Shown here: in pieces, positions 54,696-64,000 of the stretch
Numbering within the stretch: the first letter of the stretch is position 1
Layout: the number at the start of each line of letters is the position of its first letter
DNA from: Mayamaea pseudoterrestris
Lineage: Eukaryota > Bacillariophyta > Bacillariophyceae > Sellaphorales > Sellaphoraceae
Reading direction: 5' to 3'
DNA: 64,000 bases
Assembly (NCBI GenBank): GCA_027923505.1
Contig: BROI01000029.1
Coordinates: 124,001-188,000, forward strand
Notes under the pieces: model-generated
Databases searched by the model: none
What the model saw: the letters and a program-made list of their open reading frames with translations, nothing else
Told to the model about the DNA's origin: nothing
Translations under genes and position numbers: made by a program

Positions 54696-57600
54696 TTAAG
54701 GATGGACACGACAAGTCCGCTCGATCACCATTTCAATTAGTCCTGCTTTGCGAACATTGCGAAACTCCTTCTTTTCTACACCATTCTTCAGAAGAATTTC
54801 GCGGAGATCCACTACACGAAGCGCTTCGAGTGATTCATGATCGTACATGTAATCGTCTTGCCATTCTTTCCCAACGCCCAAGCCAAATTTTACAGGAAGC
54901 TGAGTGGGAGTTGATCGACAATTGCTGTTATTCTCGCTGAAGCCAGTCTCACAATTTTCTCCGACTTGTCGCGATGTTAAATGCAGCTTAAGTTTACTGA
55001 ATGCCTGGGAGCTTACATCCCCAAGAGCCACACGCTTGTGTTCTTGCGAATTGTGAAGAATCGCTTTCGAATCGTTGACTGCTGGGGGCTTTATGGAATT
55101 TGTTGTGGTGGAAGCTTTGCTATCGTGGCCCAACGAAATGATACCAAGCGGCTTGCGTGGTTTGATCATGGCCTTTGTCAAAGCTTCTTTCTTTGCCGAT
55201 GTCATTGGAAGTCCAACTACTTGAGTTACAGTCGGTTGTAAAGCCAGCTTGCTTGCGGCGCGAATTTTCTGGCCGCGAAATAAAGCTTGGATACGTATAC
55301 TAGCATTGTATCGACGCATCTGTGCTTGGCGACAGGCATGCCCGCGCCAAGCCGCCTGAAAAAGGACTGCCGACTCGAGCTGTGTCTGAACAAACTTGTG
55401 TACCATAAGTTTTCGAATAACGGACTGAAGGAGGATGGTAGACCCCAGCAGCATTTGGTAAGAGCGAGATAACACTGTCCCGCGGTAGAAAGCTTGTATC
55501 TTGACAGCCGAGAATGACTTGACGAGGAAGTCCCTTCGGATCAGGTGCCCCCTTGCAGCTAATTGAATTTTGATAACGCATCGCTTGCGATGCAGATACT
55601 CACGACGAGCGCAAATACCACGATGCAAAGTCTGAAGCTGTACCACGCAAACCTTAAACTTGATGTACAAGCCCCGCTGAAAAAAGCAACGCCAATGCCG
55701 TTGAATAATTGTTGCCGCGACAAGACCGGTCCGCTGAACAGCCACAATTCGTTGAGCAAAGTAGCATCGCGCTAAAGATTGAATAACTATGGTACAGCGC
55801 ACTGTATGCTTAAAAATGCGACGCTTGTGAGTGCCCCGAAGGTGACGTTGGAGTATGGTTGCGGCGCAGTTCATGTAAGATGCTCGGCGGGTCAAAAGCT
55901 TGCGTGTCGCCTTCTGAATTTTTATAGTACTGTGTCGGTGGCTGAGATAATTGGAGCGCGCCATAATCATCCTGAAAATGGCCTGAATCGTTACCGACGC
56001 TTTTGATCTTGAACTATTCATTGCCAATAAATTAATTGCTCGAAGTTTGGATGACAGTAGACGGGCAGCCACTGCTCGCGCGAGGCTCTGAATTGTCGTC
56101 GCAGCGTGTTGTCGAGCCAAACCCAGCGCAAGCAGTTGGGTTTCTTGGAGCATGGCTGACAACCGACGAGATACCATTCCTCGATAGACACGCTGGATAT
56201 TGATTGTTCCACGCAGCCTTTCAAGATCGATCGCCGCCTTTTGTAGCTTGGCGCATTTCGCTCGATCTGACGTTCCACGTGCAAGGCGTTGAACAGTTAT
56301 CGCCGCCTGGCGACGCTGAAGCTCCTGTTCCAAAATGCGTTTAATCTTTTCGCGAGCTAAACTGATCCGGTATTTACGTTGAATAATGCGTGCTGCGTTC
56401 CTGGCTTCTTTCAGAGACGATTGATGCTCGACGTGGTGTTGACGACTAGCCATTCCTCGACAAATTCGTTGAATGTTGGTCGCCGCTTGATATTGAACAC
56501 TTCTCTCCGCTTCAACAAGTGCTGCACGTCGCTTCGCATGCCGTTGATGTTCTAAGCTACCTCGCCAGATACGCTGAATCTCACCTGCGGCATAGTGCCG
56601 GGACAATTCTATCTTCTCCGCCAAGTTTGCCTGGTGTTTGATAAACTGCTGACGAGCTGCCATGCCTCGACAGATGCGCTGGATTTTGACTACTGCGAGA
56701 GAACGTACTTCTTTTTCACTTTCCGCAAAGACAGCTTTTAATGCTGCGAGATTTCGGCGAGTAACGAAAGATCGTATCACACTTTGAATAACGATAACAG
56801 ACCGACATTGAGCAGCCTTCGTTAAGATGTCTCTTTCTTTTTGATTACATAGCTGCCGTCGGATAAAACTCCCTCGGTAAAAGCGCTGGATAGCAATTGA
56901 AGCGTTTTCTCGATGGGTCTCGTTTAATTCTGTACGGAGGATACTATAGGCTCGACGTGCACGGAATTCCATGTAGGCATACTGGATTACAACCGAGGCA
57001 TTGCATTCGATCTTCTTACGACTTTGAATTGCCTCGTATCGTCGTCGTGCGCATTGACCTCGGAATAGTCGCTGAATGAGTAGCATCGCGTTCAATCTGG
57101 CTTCATCCTTTTGTAGTTTTTTGGCTTGCAAGAGAGTACGACGCGAGCGCATGTCCAAAAATGCTCGCTGAATAGTGATTGATGCGCATTCCATTGATAT
57201 ACGAGCTTCGTTAAGCGTCTGCATCCTTTTTGCGTACCAGCGACGCATGAGAAATCCACGGCAGGCGCACTGAAGAATGCTTGCGGCAATAAATCGTGAC
57301 TTAACACGGGCCAGCAGCAACTGATAACGACAGCGACCCAATATGCCTCGCCAAAGCCGCTGAATTTCTATAGCAGCATTTTCTTTCGCAACTGCTTTTG
57401 TATGAAATTGGTCGGCGAGCAACACTGTGAACGCGCGACGAGCCAGAAAACCCCGTACTACACGTTGTATCCAAAGGGAACTCGCGCCCGCATTCTCAAA
57501 GCGAATACGGTTCAACAGCCGCTGTGCCAAAACCTTGCGGAAGTGGGATTGAACGGTAACGATTGCCTTTATCGTTGCGCGTCTTCGTCGCGCAGCAGTT

Positions 57601-60503
57601 CTTTGTCGCCAAACTCGTTGGAGAATGGTTAGCCGCTGCTTCGCTTTGCAAAAAGTCGAGCGTCCGATACATCCTCGAACGTTTGATTGCACTACTATAG
57701 CTGCAGCATGCTTCTTGTCAAGGGTATGATTCGCATAAACCGCAGCTTTTCTGTCCGTCGAATGAAGTGATAGCGATCGCTTCATTACGCTGCTTGGGGC
57801 GAAACACGGTGACACGAGAAGCTCTTCCGGTGAGAAGACGTCGAAAATCTCACCACGCACATACAGCGGTGTTGCGCCGGGCTGCATGCTTGTTGAATCA
57901 AATTGCCGCGAAGGCGTCATGACATTGGTGGCTGCCTTGTAGCGCTTGCTCGCAGTTAAACTCGTCGGTTCGACTCTCTTTGACTTTTTCACGGTTGACC
58001 AGTCCGAAAAAAGAGACGTAGCTTGTCCAAAAGATCGCATGGGTGTCTGCTGTTCTATTTTTGATTTCTTGGCCGTTGTCCATGTACTGAACAACGATTC
58101 AAACTTTTCATCTAGGGGTGTCTCGTCGATCATCTCGCGGTTGACAGTGATCGACGGCGTCTGTATAACCTTCGGAGGTAAAGAGTCGGGTGGAGTTAGA
58201 CAATCCAATATGCTTCGAAGTATTTCTGTGGGACTGGTCTTTTTGGGTGTATTAGTATTCGTCTTGGGAGTGGGCACACCGTGCTTTTGGGCGACAGGAG
58301 CAGATTTGGCGGATGCTTGCGCCGGTATTCCACTAAGACGCCTCGTTCTAGACCCAGGGAGGGAGCTTTTCGGTCGTACAAGTGACGCCTTCTGCGAAAG
58401 CCCCGAGATGACTGGCCTGCTCTGTGTTTGGCCGTAATTGGCGAGAAGCGACTTTTGTCGCGGTGCGCCTGCCACATTGCTCGCTGATCCTTTCTTAACG
58501 GACGACGATACACTTGGCTTAAGAATATTACTGCTCCTTGATCCAATCGAGGTAGGAAGGCGGGAAGTTGGCTTGGTCAGTTTGGCTGTGCTTGTTGGTT
58601 GAGTGAGCATAACTACTCGCTTAGTCTTGGACGACGTGGCGCCTTTCAAGCCCTTACTGTCCATGTTTCTGGCAAGACTGCTTTTCTGAGCCATTGGTAT
58701 GGAGGGACGGACTGGAAAGCTCGGTATCTTCACAGGGCTTCCACGAGATCTGTCAACTTGCTTTGCGGCAGATGAGCTTGTGGGCTGGAGCAAGCGCGAC
58801 GGCGTCGTGGGCAATAACACTGGTTTGTGCCGCTCGTCTCCACTATTTGAGCTTTTACCTAGCGGCGAATCAGCTCTCATCGACTTAAATGCCGAGTTCT
58901 CTGCGCGTCCCAAGCAAGCAGGTGTCGTGATTGTTGCCTTCATGGACGAACTGCTCACGCCCTTTGCAAATGAACATTCAATCTTCTCTTTGGCGCTGCG
59001 GACGGCCGTCGCTACGTTGTATGATAGTTCATTTTCTTTCCCGAAACAAAGATCTTCTACAGACATTGTTGCTCGTGCTTTTAGTCCAATCTCCGAAGAA
59101 GCGATCGGCGTTTTTTGCACTGGAGCGGTAAGATTGGCTCCATAGGCTTGCACCGCCTCGTTGCTGGCAATTTTGCTTGGTGTCGGCCGATATACCGGAA
59201 GCACTGTTGGATTGTAGAATCCAAAGGCCGATGTTGGGCTACGAAGATTATCTTTCTTTGCTCCTGATGGAGCCTGTATCATTACCGGTATACGCAGCTC
59301 AGTCGTTGGGCCGACATAAAATTCGCCTTTCCCAGAGTTTGCTTCATCAACTGGTATATTGTTGGTGCTCGGCGTATGAGGCGTTTGAACGATAGAGACA
59401 CATTCATTTTCTCCCAGCCCATTCGATACTCTTTTTAATTGCACCTGTAGCTTCTCAACCTGTGCAAGAGCTTCGTCTCGCTCTATTTCCAGCTTGGCAA
59501 TCACCTCCCTTTGCAGCTGCGTCATGCGATCCATTTTGGACCGCCAGTACTCTTGCTCCTCTTGAAGCTCCGTCTCCATGTCATCCATTTGGTTCAGTGC
59601 TTCCAATAGTTCCGTCTCAACTTGATCGTATTTATCCTGCATCCAAGTTGCCATGTGGATCATGTCATGTTGATGCTGCTCCACTAATAAACGACGAGCG
59701 TCGGCTCCAAAAGACTCGTCCTCGTTGCGATGCTTCAATGCATCCTGCAGCTTGATCTCATAGTCCGCTTTGATGAGCTCTTGTTGCTTACTATAGGTTG
59801 CGACAGCTATACGGTTTGCTGTCCAGGCGTCCGTCGCTTGCTGGTGCTCAGCTGCCAGTTCAGACTCGCGACTTGTGCGCACCTGCGCTAGTTCGTCGTG
59901 ATACCACTGCTTAATCTCATTTAAAGCGTTCGTGTGCTGCTCGCAAAGGCGGCTCATCTCTTGCTGCCAATGACGTTCCGATTCTGTTTGTTGCGCCTGT
60001 AATTGCGTGATTTGTGCCTTGGCTTGCTCAAGTAGGCGCGCATTGATTTGAGAAGCAGCAACCTGGTAGACAGAACTCGTCTTTACGCTATTTAGCATCG
60101 TTGCGCGCATCGTATCATCTTCTTGTTCGCTATGTAATTCAATAAATTCGTCAGAATGGGCTTTGCCTGAAGAACTTTTACTCTGATTCAATTCTGAGGT
60201 GCGTGTCAATCCGAGGCTAGCATTTTTCTTTGAAGCTTTCTGGAGGCCAAGAAAAATTCCGAGATCACCAGGAAATACATCAGTTGTCTCGGAATTGTCT
60301 TCTTTGCTGTGTATACTCTCTATTGGAAGATCCATGGTTGCAGCGGCAGACGGCTCTGAGCCGTCTTTTCCATGGTCAATCATCCTGCTTGGTTTTGAAA
60401 GTGGCGGTTGCATCGTCCGGCGTCTCGGATCCGTAGATAGAGGTATCTTAAAATCATCCTCGCGCGAGGCGACATTCCTTGGCGGTCGCGTCTTCACAAA
60501 CAT
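54696..60503 (-). CDS. Giant IQ-motif protein with coiled coil and SAP-like tail
   Basis: The protein is 1935 aa and intronless. The order is a low-complexity N-terminus, a coiled coil at about 155-360 (rich in E/Q, 'QITQLQAQQTESERHW'), a Ser/Pro/Lys-rich basic region to about 900, then some 29 IQ motifs from about 930 to 1750 (for example 'AAIEIQRLWRGILGRCRY', 'AVVKIQRICRGMAARQQF'). A C-terminal segment near 1890-1930 ('LRVVDLREILLKNGVEKKEFRNVRKAGLIEMVI') resembles a SAP domain. Each IQ motif can bind calmodulin or a light chain. ASPM has similar IQ arrays, but the calponin-homology and ASH domains that define ASPM are not seen, nor a myosin motor. A spindle or microtubule role is only a possibility. 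Confidence 0.85.
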   Translation of the reverse strand: MFVKTRPPRNVASREDDFKIPLSTDPRRRTMQPPLSKPSRMIDHGKDGSEPSAAATMDLPIESIHSKEDNSETTDVFPGDLGIFLGLQKASKKNASLGLTRTSELNQSKSSSGKAHSDEFIELHSEQEDDTMRATMLNSVKTSSVYQVAASQINARLLEQAKAQITQLQAQQTESERHWQQEMSRLCEQHTNALNEIKQWYHDELAQVRTSRESELAAEHQQATDAWTANRIAVATYSKQQELIKADYEIKLQDALKHRNEDESFGADARRLLVEQHQHDMIHMATWMQDKYDQVETELLEALNQMDDMETELQEEQEYWRSKMDRMTQLQREVIAKLEIERDEALAQVEKLQVQLKRVSNGLGENECVSIVQTPHTPSTNNIPVDEANSGKGEFYVGPTTELRIPVMIQAPSGAKKDNLRSPTSAFGFYNPTVLPVYRPTPSKIASNEAVQAYGANLTAPVQKTPIASSEIGLKARATMSVEDLCFGKENELSYNVATAVRSAKEKIECSFAKGVSSSSMKATITTPACLGRAENSAFKSMRADSPLGKSSNSGDERHKPVLLPTTPSRLLQPTSSSAAKQVDRSRGSPVKIPSFPVRPSIPMAQKSSLARNMDSKGLKGATSSKTKRVVMLTQPTSTAKLTKPTSRLPTSIGSRSSNILKPSVSSSVKKGSASNVAGAPRQKSLLANYGQTQSRPVISGLSQKASLVRPKSSLPGSRTRRLSGIPAQASAKSAPVAQKHGVPTPKTNTNTPKKTSPTEILRSILDCLTPPDSLPPKVIQTPSITVNREMIDETPLDEKFESLFSTWTTAKKSKIEQQTPMRSFGQATSLFSDWSTVKKSKRVEPTSLTASKRYKAATNVMTPSRQFDSTSMQPGATPLYVRGEIFDVFSPEELLVSPCFAPSSVMKRSLSLHSTDRKAAVYANHTLDKKHAAAIVVQSNVRGCIGRSTFCKAKQRLTILQRVWRQRTAARRRRATIKAIVTVQSHFRKVLAQRLLNRIRFENAGASSLWIQRVVRGFLARRAFTVLLADQFHTKAVAKENAAIEIQRLWRGILGRCRYQLLLARVKSRFIAASILQCACRGFLMRRWYAKRMQTLNEARISMECASITIQRAFLDMRSRRTLLQAKKLQKDEARLNAMLLIQRLFRGQCARRRYEAIQSRKKIECNASVVIQYAYMEFRARRAYSILRTELNETHRENASIAIQRFYRGSFIRRQLCNQKERDILTKAAQCRSVIVIQSVIRSFVTRRNLAALKAVFAESEKEVRSLAVVKIQRICRGMAARQQFIKHQANLAEKIELSRHYAAGEIQRIWRGSLEHQRHAKRRAALVEAERSVQYQAATNIQRICRGMASRQHHVEHQSSLKEARNAARIIQRKYRISLAREKIKRILEQELQRRQAAITVQRLARGTSDRAKCAKLQKAAIDLERLRGTINIQRVYRGMVSRRLSAMLQETQLLALGLARQHAATTIQSLARAVAARLLSSKLRAINLLAMNSSRSKASVTIQAIFRMIMARSNYLSHRHSTIKIQKATRKLLTRRASYMNCAATILQRHLRGTHKRRIFKHTVRCTIVIQSLARCYFAQRIVAVQRTGLVAATIIQRHWRCFFQRGLYIKFKVCVVQLQTLHRGICARREYLHRKRCVIKIQLAARGHLIRRDFLVKSFSAVKIQAFYRGTVLSRSYQMLLGSTILLQSVIRKLMVHKFVQTQLESAVLFQAAWRGHACRQAQMRRYNASIRIQALFRGQKIRAASKLALQPTVTQVVGLPMTSAKKEALTKAMIKPRKPLGIISLGHDSKASTTTNSIKPPAVNDSKAILHNSQEHKRVALGDVSSQAFSKLKLHLTSRQVGENCETGFSENNSNCRSTPTQLPVKFGLGVGKEWQDDYMYDHESLEALRVVDLREILLKNGVEKKEFRNVRKAGLIEMVIERTCRVHP

Positions 60504-61329
60504 CTGATTGCGTCGAGCTGTTCAAACGCCCCAGCATACATGTCAATTCTATGCTACCCTGTAGCTATCATACCACTTTTGGCATGAAGAAGAATATTGT
60601 AGGTAGTTCGCCATATAACTAAGAATTTGGATATCAGCCTCCAAATTTCTGAGCGCTTGTGTGACATCATCATTCGTTCATAATTCTGAACGAAGCTTGC
60701 TACTAATACGCAGTTTGCTATCAATAAGTTGGTCTGACTTGAAGTAAGTAGAATAATTTTATCTTTGCGGTAATGACTGGTGTACAAAGTAGAATAACTC
60801 GGTCGTTTCAGTGTGCGCTTTGCTGGCCTTTTGCGAGAAACATCTTGGACCGTGCGACGATTACGAAGCGCCCTTTGGCCAAGCGAGAGTTCACCCAAAG
60901 ATTGCGACAGCGGTATGCTTGGTGGGCGAGCATGAAGGCGCAATACAAGTTCCAAACAAGACGACCTTTTGACGGCGACTGCGGACTGGGTCTGAATTCT
61001 GAATCGCCCCGCTCGCCATCGTTGCGTTCATATACTCTCGCCGCTTCTCGCGTCCGAGCCATGTTGTTAAGTTCAAGTCAAGTTAGTGCGTCGTTGTAGT
61101 TCGCTTTCGGCAGAGAAACGTAGCGCCAAGTGTCGACGATGCGTGAATGGAGAATGGAATTGATGATCGCATTGCGTCACAATTTCGGAGCCTGCCCGCT
61201 TGCTAAAATCAGTCGTAGCGGCACCCAAGTTTGCGACCACCAATCTGGACTTTCCATCAAATCAGGTTCGATGGTTCGATGACCAACAGATAGATCCACG
61301 TCCAACATCTATAGAACCTTATACACAGC
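60504..61329. other. Intergenic, 826 bp, unassigned open frames
   Basis: Overlapping small frames exist on both strands (minus 60,554-60,955 and 60,808-61,062; plus 60,773-61,099). All are arginine-rich, and none shows a recognisable domain. A small two-exon gene is possible but cannot be defined. The region must hold the promoters of the divergent IQ-motif and methyltransferase genes. Confidence 0.4.
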
Positions 61330-62925
61330 ATGTATCTAGCTCATAGTACACAACTTAATTTAGTCGCCATCATGTTTGTTGTCCACTTGCGCAAGATTTC
61401 AAGCTTCCCACTGGCACTGGCAGTCGCCAACCGACGGGCTACCATCATGTCATCCATTTCGACGAGTCGTTTGTTCAGTTCCATTGACGAAGAAGGACGA
61501 CGCATGCGAAGGCGGAACACCGACGAAAACTCCAGTAGTGATGGTGGCAGCAGTAGCAGCAGCAGCAGCAGCAGCAGGATCAATAACGGATGGGATGATT
61601 TTGATCCGCTCGCAGCAACGACGCCTTCGACAAGACAAACCTACACCAAGGACGCCGACGACGGAGGACCTTGGGGAGGAAACACCTCTGAACGAAGGAC
61701 TTACAACAAAGATAGTCGACAGAGTGGAGGAAGTAGCTACAATAGCGACAGGAACAGCGGTAGTCAAAGACGACGGGAAGATTCATTTTCATCATCACGA
61801 CGAAGCAGCAATGGTCGTCCACCGCAACGGCGAGATCAGGGCGACAGATCCTATGATCGAGATAGTGGCAATCGCCGCAGCATAAGCGGTAACAACAATA
61901 ATCGACGCAGCGACTTTCGATCGACTGCTGACCAGCAAGAAAAGGATCAGCGACGAACCAACTTGGCAGCGCTAGCCAAGGCTGGATTCGTTCATCTTTA
62001 TGGCCTGGCACCCGTCTTGAATGCCCTGCAGGCTAATAAACGAGACTTTACACGACCAGAAGATTTGATTGATTTGGGGGAACTCAGCGGAGAAGCTTTG
62101 GAACATGAATTGGCACAGCGAGCCCGAAAACCGGAGGCTCAGTATAGTCCTTGGTTGTTTGTGCAGGACAATAGTAGGAGCATTAGTTCATCCACATCGA
62201 GTCGTTCCGGTGTTAAGAGTTTACAAGCCGATCGAATCTTGGCTTTGGCAGCAGAGCGAAACATACCAGTGGCGACGGTCGACAAGGGCGTGCTGAACAC
62301 GCTGTCGGGTGAGCGACCACATCAAGGTTACGTTTTACGATGTGGTCCGCTGGAGTTTGAAACTCTGAATCGCATTCCCTTGTCTTCTGACGATCACGAG
62401 TCGCAGACACAGCAACAACCACTATGGCTGGTTCTGGACGAAGTGGTGGACCCCCAGAACCTTGGTGCGTTGCTGCGATCGGTCCAATTCCTGGGACAGC
62501 GCCATCTCAACGTGTTGGTCTGCGCCAAGAACTCGGCGCCTCCGTCACCAACGGTTAGCGCGGCGTCGGCTGGAGCGCTCGAAGTCTTGAACGTGTACGC
62601 CACGAACAGTCTTCCAAAGACATTGTCGCAGGCCGAGCAGGATGGCTTTCGCATTATTGGAGCGTCCTCGTCCGTGCCGCGCGACTCGGAAGGTATCGAG
62701 CTGTATGATCTGCAAGAGCTGCCACCATTGGCAGGACCAACGTTGCTCGTGCTTGGATCCGAAGGGCATGGGCTACGCCAACTGGTGTCGAGATGTTGTA
62801 CTGAGTTTGTACGCATCCCTGGAGGAATTGAGGAGGGTGGCGTTGATTCTTTGAACGTTAGTGTCACTGGCGGAATACTACTGTGGCACTTGCTGCAGCC
62901 AATGTATAAAACAGCAAACGTATAA
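61330..62925 (+). CDS. SpoU/TrmH-family rRNA 2'-O-ribose methyltransferase, MRM1-like
   Basis: Up to 531 aa, intronless; Met codons at 61,372 and 61,447 are alternative starts. The N-terminus is basic and hydroxylated and probably targets an organelle. Residues 50-210 are disordered, with runs of Ser, Arg and Asn. The substrate-binding SpoU domain starts near 220 ('HLYGLAPVLNALQANKR'). The SPOUT catalytic domain has motif 1 'LVLDEVVDPQNLGALLRS', motif 2 'LVLGSEGHGLRQLV', and motif 3 'IPGGIEEGGVDSLNVSVTGGILL', which form the trefoil-knot SAM site. Yeast MRM1 modifies one ribose of the mitochondrial large rRNA; plastid or mitochondrial location is open. Confidence 0.88.
   Translation: MYLAHSTQLNLVAIMFVVHLRKISSFPLALAVANRRATIMSSISTSRLFSSIDEEGRRMRRRNTDENSSSDGGSSSSSSSSSRINNGWDDFDPLAATTPSTRQTYTKDADDGGPWGGNTSERRTYNKDSRQSGGSSYNSDRNSGSQRRREDSFSSSRRSSNGRPPQRRDQGDRSYDRDSGNRRSISGNNNNRRSDFRSTADQQEKDQRRTNLAALAKAGFVHLYGLAPVLNALQANKRDFTRPEDLIDLGELSGEALEHELAQRARKPEAQYSPWLFVQDNSRSISSSTSSRSGVKSLQADRILALAAERNIPVATVDKGVLNTLSGERPHQGYVLRCGPLEFETLNRIPLSSDDHESQTQQQPLWLVLDEVVDPQNLGALLRSVQFLGQRHLNVLVCAKNSAPPSPTVSAASAGALEVLNVYATNSLPKTLSQAEQDGFRIIGASSSVPRDSEGIELYDLQELPPLAGPTLLVLGSEGHGLRQLVSRCCTEFVRIPGGIEEGGVDSLNVSVTGGILLWHLLQPMYKTANV
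61547..61577 (+). repeat. (CAG)n trinucleotide run in coding sequence
   Basis: An almost pure AGC/CAG run encodes about nine serines in the disordered N-terminal part of the methyltransferase. Length changes would stay in frame. Confidence 0.85.
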
Positions 62926-62959
62926 TGTGTTATTACGGGTTGGTATTGCACATCTATTT

Positions 62960-64000
62960 TTACGTTTGTTTTATCAATGGATTTGGTTGCAATCGATTTC
63001 CTACTGTAGCAAAGGTGAGAAAAGCAGTGTGCCCTTTCATCATATTGAAAGGTCGAGCAACCAATCGTTGTCTCTTTGATGATGGCGCTGCTGCGACTGC
63101 TGTTGCTGTTGCATCATCATCAGTCACACTCAATGTCGTCTTGGCGGTTCTCGTCTCATCGTCTGTATCAATCCTTTTATTTGTTCCATCATTAGAATCA
63201 ACGACAGGCTTGTGAATAGGCCGTGACTCCGTCGGTAATAGCTCAAACTCCAAATCATCCACGTAATGTTCCATCAATCGATACTCCATAGTCTGTAGTG
63301 AATGACAACCACTTTGCTTTAGCGCTGCACAAGCTTTTTGCGTTTGCTCTACGCAGGGACTGTAGGAGGCAATGTGGGCACCTGGCTTGAGGCAGTACAC
63401 CGCATGCGGCACGGCAAGCCATGGCTCTGGAAGATCCAGAAAACAGGCATCCACAGACTGCGCCGGCAGACAAAATCCATCCGTGCAAACGTCTTGATGC
63501 GTCACTGTTACCAAGTGCTCTACACCATGCTGTTTAAACTCTTGTCGCGCCGTTTCGGCTCGGTGCTGATTGAACTCAAACGTATACAAATGTCCCTTGG
63601 GTGCAATGGTTCTTAGTATAGCGTGACTCATGGCCCCGCTTCCCGTTCCACTCTCAATGACTCGCATGTTGGGTCGCAACTGTAGCTTGTACACCACTTG
63701 GACTTGATCAAGCTCCTGCACAATCTGCGTCCGATGGTTCAAGCTCCGGGCCCATAATTCCGGCGTTGGTTTTAGCAAGTAAACAAATCCGTAGCCCTTG
63801 TTATTGGAGCTTCGAATCATGCTGCCAAATGGATACTTGTTGATAAAGTCGTCATGATGAAAGTGGCCGTTGCGATTATGAAACACGTCGCCTGGCGTTG
63901 CGTAGACAAAGTCAAGCTTGTCAAAGGCTTCCATAATGACGACCAAATCGCCAGCTTGGATTGTGGAATGAGTCGGCGGAGTACACAATTCCTTATAATG
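62960..64000 (-). CDS. TRM61: TRM61 / TRMT61A, tRNA m1A58 methyltransferase catalytic subunit (partial)
   Basis: At least 346 codons; the frame is open to the right edge, and the residues before the first ATG (63,934) already match the family ('TIQAGDLVVIM'), so the true start lies beyond 64,000. 'PFGSMIRS' and 'GYGFVYLLKPTPELWARSLNHRTQIV' are in the N-terminal beta domain. The Rossmann fold has 'MRVIESGTGSGAMSHAILRTIAPKGHLYTFEFN' for SAM, then 'VDACFLDLPEPWLAVPHA' and 'GAHIASYSPCVEQTQK'. With TRM6 it methylates A58 in the T loop of tRNAs in the nucleus. The C-terminus carries a basic stretch (SSKRQRLVARP). Convergent with the MRM1-like gene, 34 bp between stops. Confidence 0.92.
   Translation of the reverse strand, partial: HYKELCTPPTHSTIQAGDLVVIMEAFDKLDFVYATPGDVFHNRNGHFHHDDFINKYPFGSMIRSSNNKGYGFVYLLKPTPELWARSLNHRTQIVQELDQVQVVYKLQLRPNMRVIESGTGSGAMSHAILRTIAPKGHLYTFEFNQHRAETARQEFKQHGVEHLVTVTHQDVCTDGFCLPAQSVDACFLDLPEPWLAVPHAVYCLKPGAHIASYSPCVEQTQKACAALKQSGCHSLQTMEYRLMEHYVDDLEFELLPTESRPIHKPVVDSNDGTNKRIDTDDETRTAKTTLSVTDDDATATAVAAAPSSKRQRLVARPFNMMKGHTAFLTFATVGNRLQPNPLIKQT

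Noticed and set aside
54696-60503. Calling the IQ protein ASPM or a myosin
   Set aside because: No calponin-homology, ASH or motor domain is visible; IQ motifs alone do not justify the name.
60554-61099. Small ribosomal-protein-like gene in the intergenic region
   Set aside because: Arginine-rich frames exist on both strands and overlap each other. I could not find a domain or a consistent exon plan.
63934-63988. Complete TRM61 gene starting at 63,988 or 63,934
   Set aside because: 63,988 is a TTG codon, and the frame is open to the edge. Residues before the first ATG already match the family, so the gene is partial.
1-64000. tRNA or rRNA genes
   Set aside because: I looked for T-loop-like 'GGTTCRAAT' contexts and rRNA-like blocks. 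The few hits lie inside coding sequence without a cloverleaf.

Overview
The window is nuclear DNA of a eukaryote. Spliceosomal introns are short (about 70-216 nt, mostly GT-AG), genes lie on both strands at high density, and the products are eukaryotic: a proteasome beta2 subunit, the GATOR1 subunit IML1/DEPDC5, TRM61 and a CLC exchanger with CBS domains. The Ty1/copia element, the degenerate Pro/Ser 'PSAKPS' repeat locus, the secreted Notch-LNR protein and the PhoD phosphatase together suggest a photosynthetic stramenopile, most likely a diatom. That assignment is inference from gene content; no species can be named.

Positions 1-20,282 are heterochromatin-like. A tandem satellite with a unit of about 169 bp fills 1-108 and 6,707-20,282, and it runs off the left edge. 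A Ty1/copia element (109-6706, minus strand) sits inside it. The satellite has three blocks: a subfamily with a CCTACAG...CTGTAGG box (to about 8,300), a deletion-rich block with shortened units (about 8,300-13,500), and a homogeneous block of about 40 units at exactly 169 bp (13,500-20,282). A 19-bp palindrome is kept in almost every unit.

Positions 20,950-38,040 are an ordinary gene-dense region. It holds three small cysteine-rich paralogues (two with GC-AG first introns), an ABHD4/5-type alpha/beta hydrolase between the first and second of them, an MFS transporter, IML1/DEPDC5 without a visible DEP domain, a JmjC/cupin_8 oxygenase, a PhoD-like phosphatase and a probable sulfotransferase.

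Positions 38,312-54,517 are shaped by a direct segmental duplication of 3.8 kb. Copy 2 (49,638-53,456) carries a 270-aa gene of unknown function and leads into a complete CLC exchanger gene. Copy 1 (38,312-42,103) carries the 270-aa gene and a CLC gene cut off before the pore is complete. The same breakpoint removes the 3' end of a convergent LNR gene. Between the copies lie the proteasome beta2 gene, two small unknown genes and a decayed array of 48-codon Pro/Ser repeats that contains an apparently perfect 573-bp tandem duplication.

Positions 54,696-64,000 hold a 1935-aa protein with about 29 IQ motifs and a SAP-like tail, an MRM1-type rRNA 2'-O-ribose methyltransferase, and the 3' part of TRM61, which runs off the right edge. 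The genes do not form a pathway. Divergent pairs (MFS/IML1, JmjC/PhoD, PSMB7/45,452 gene) probably share promoter regions, and convergent pairs have short intergenic gaps.
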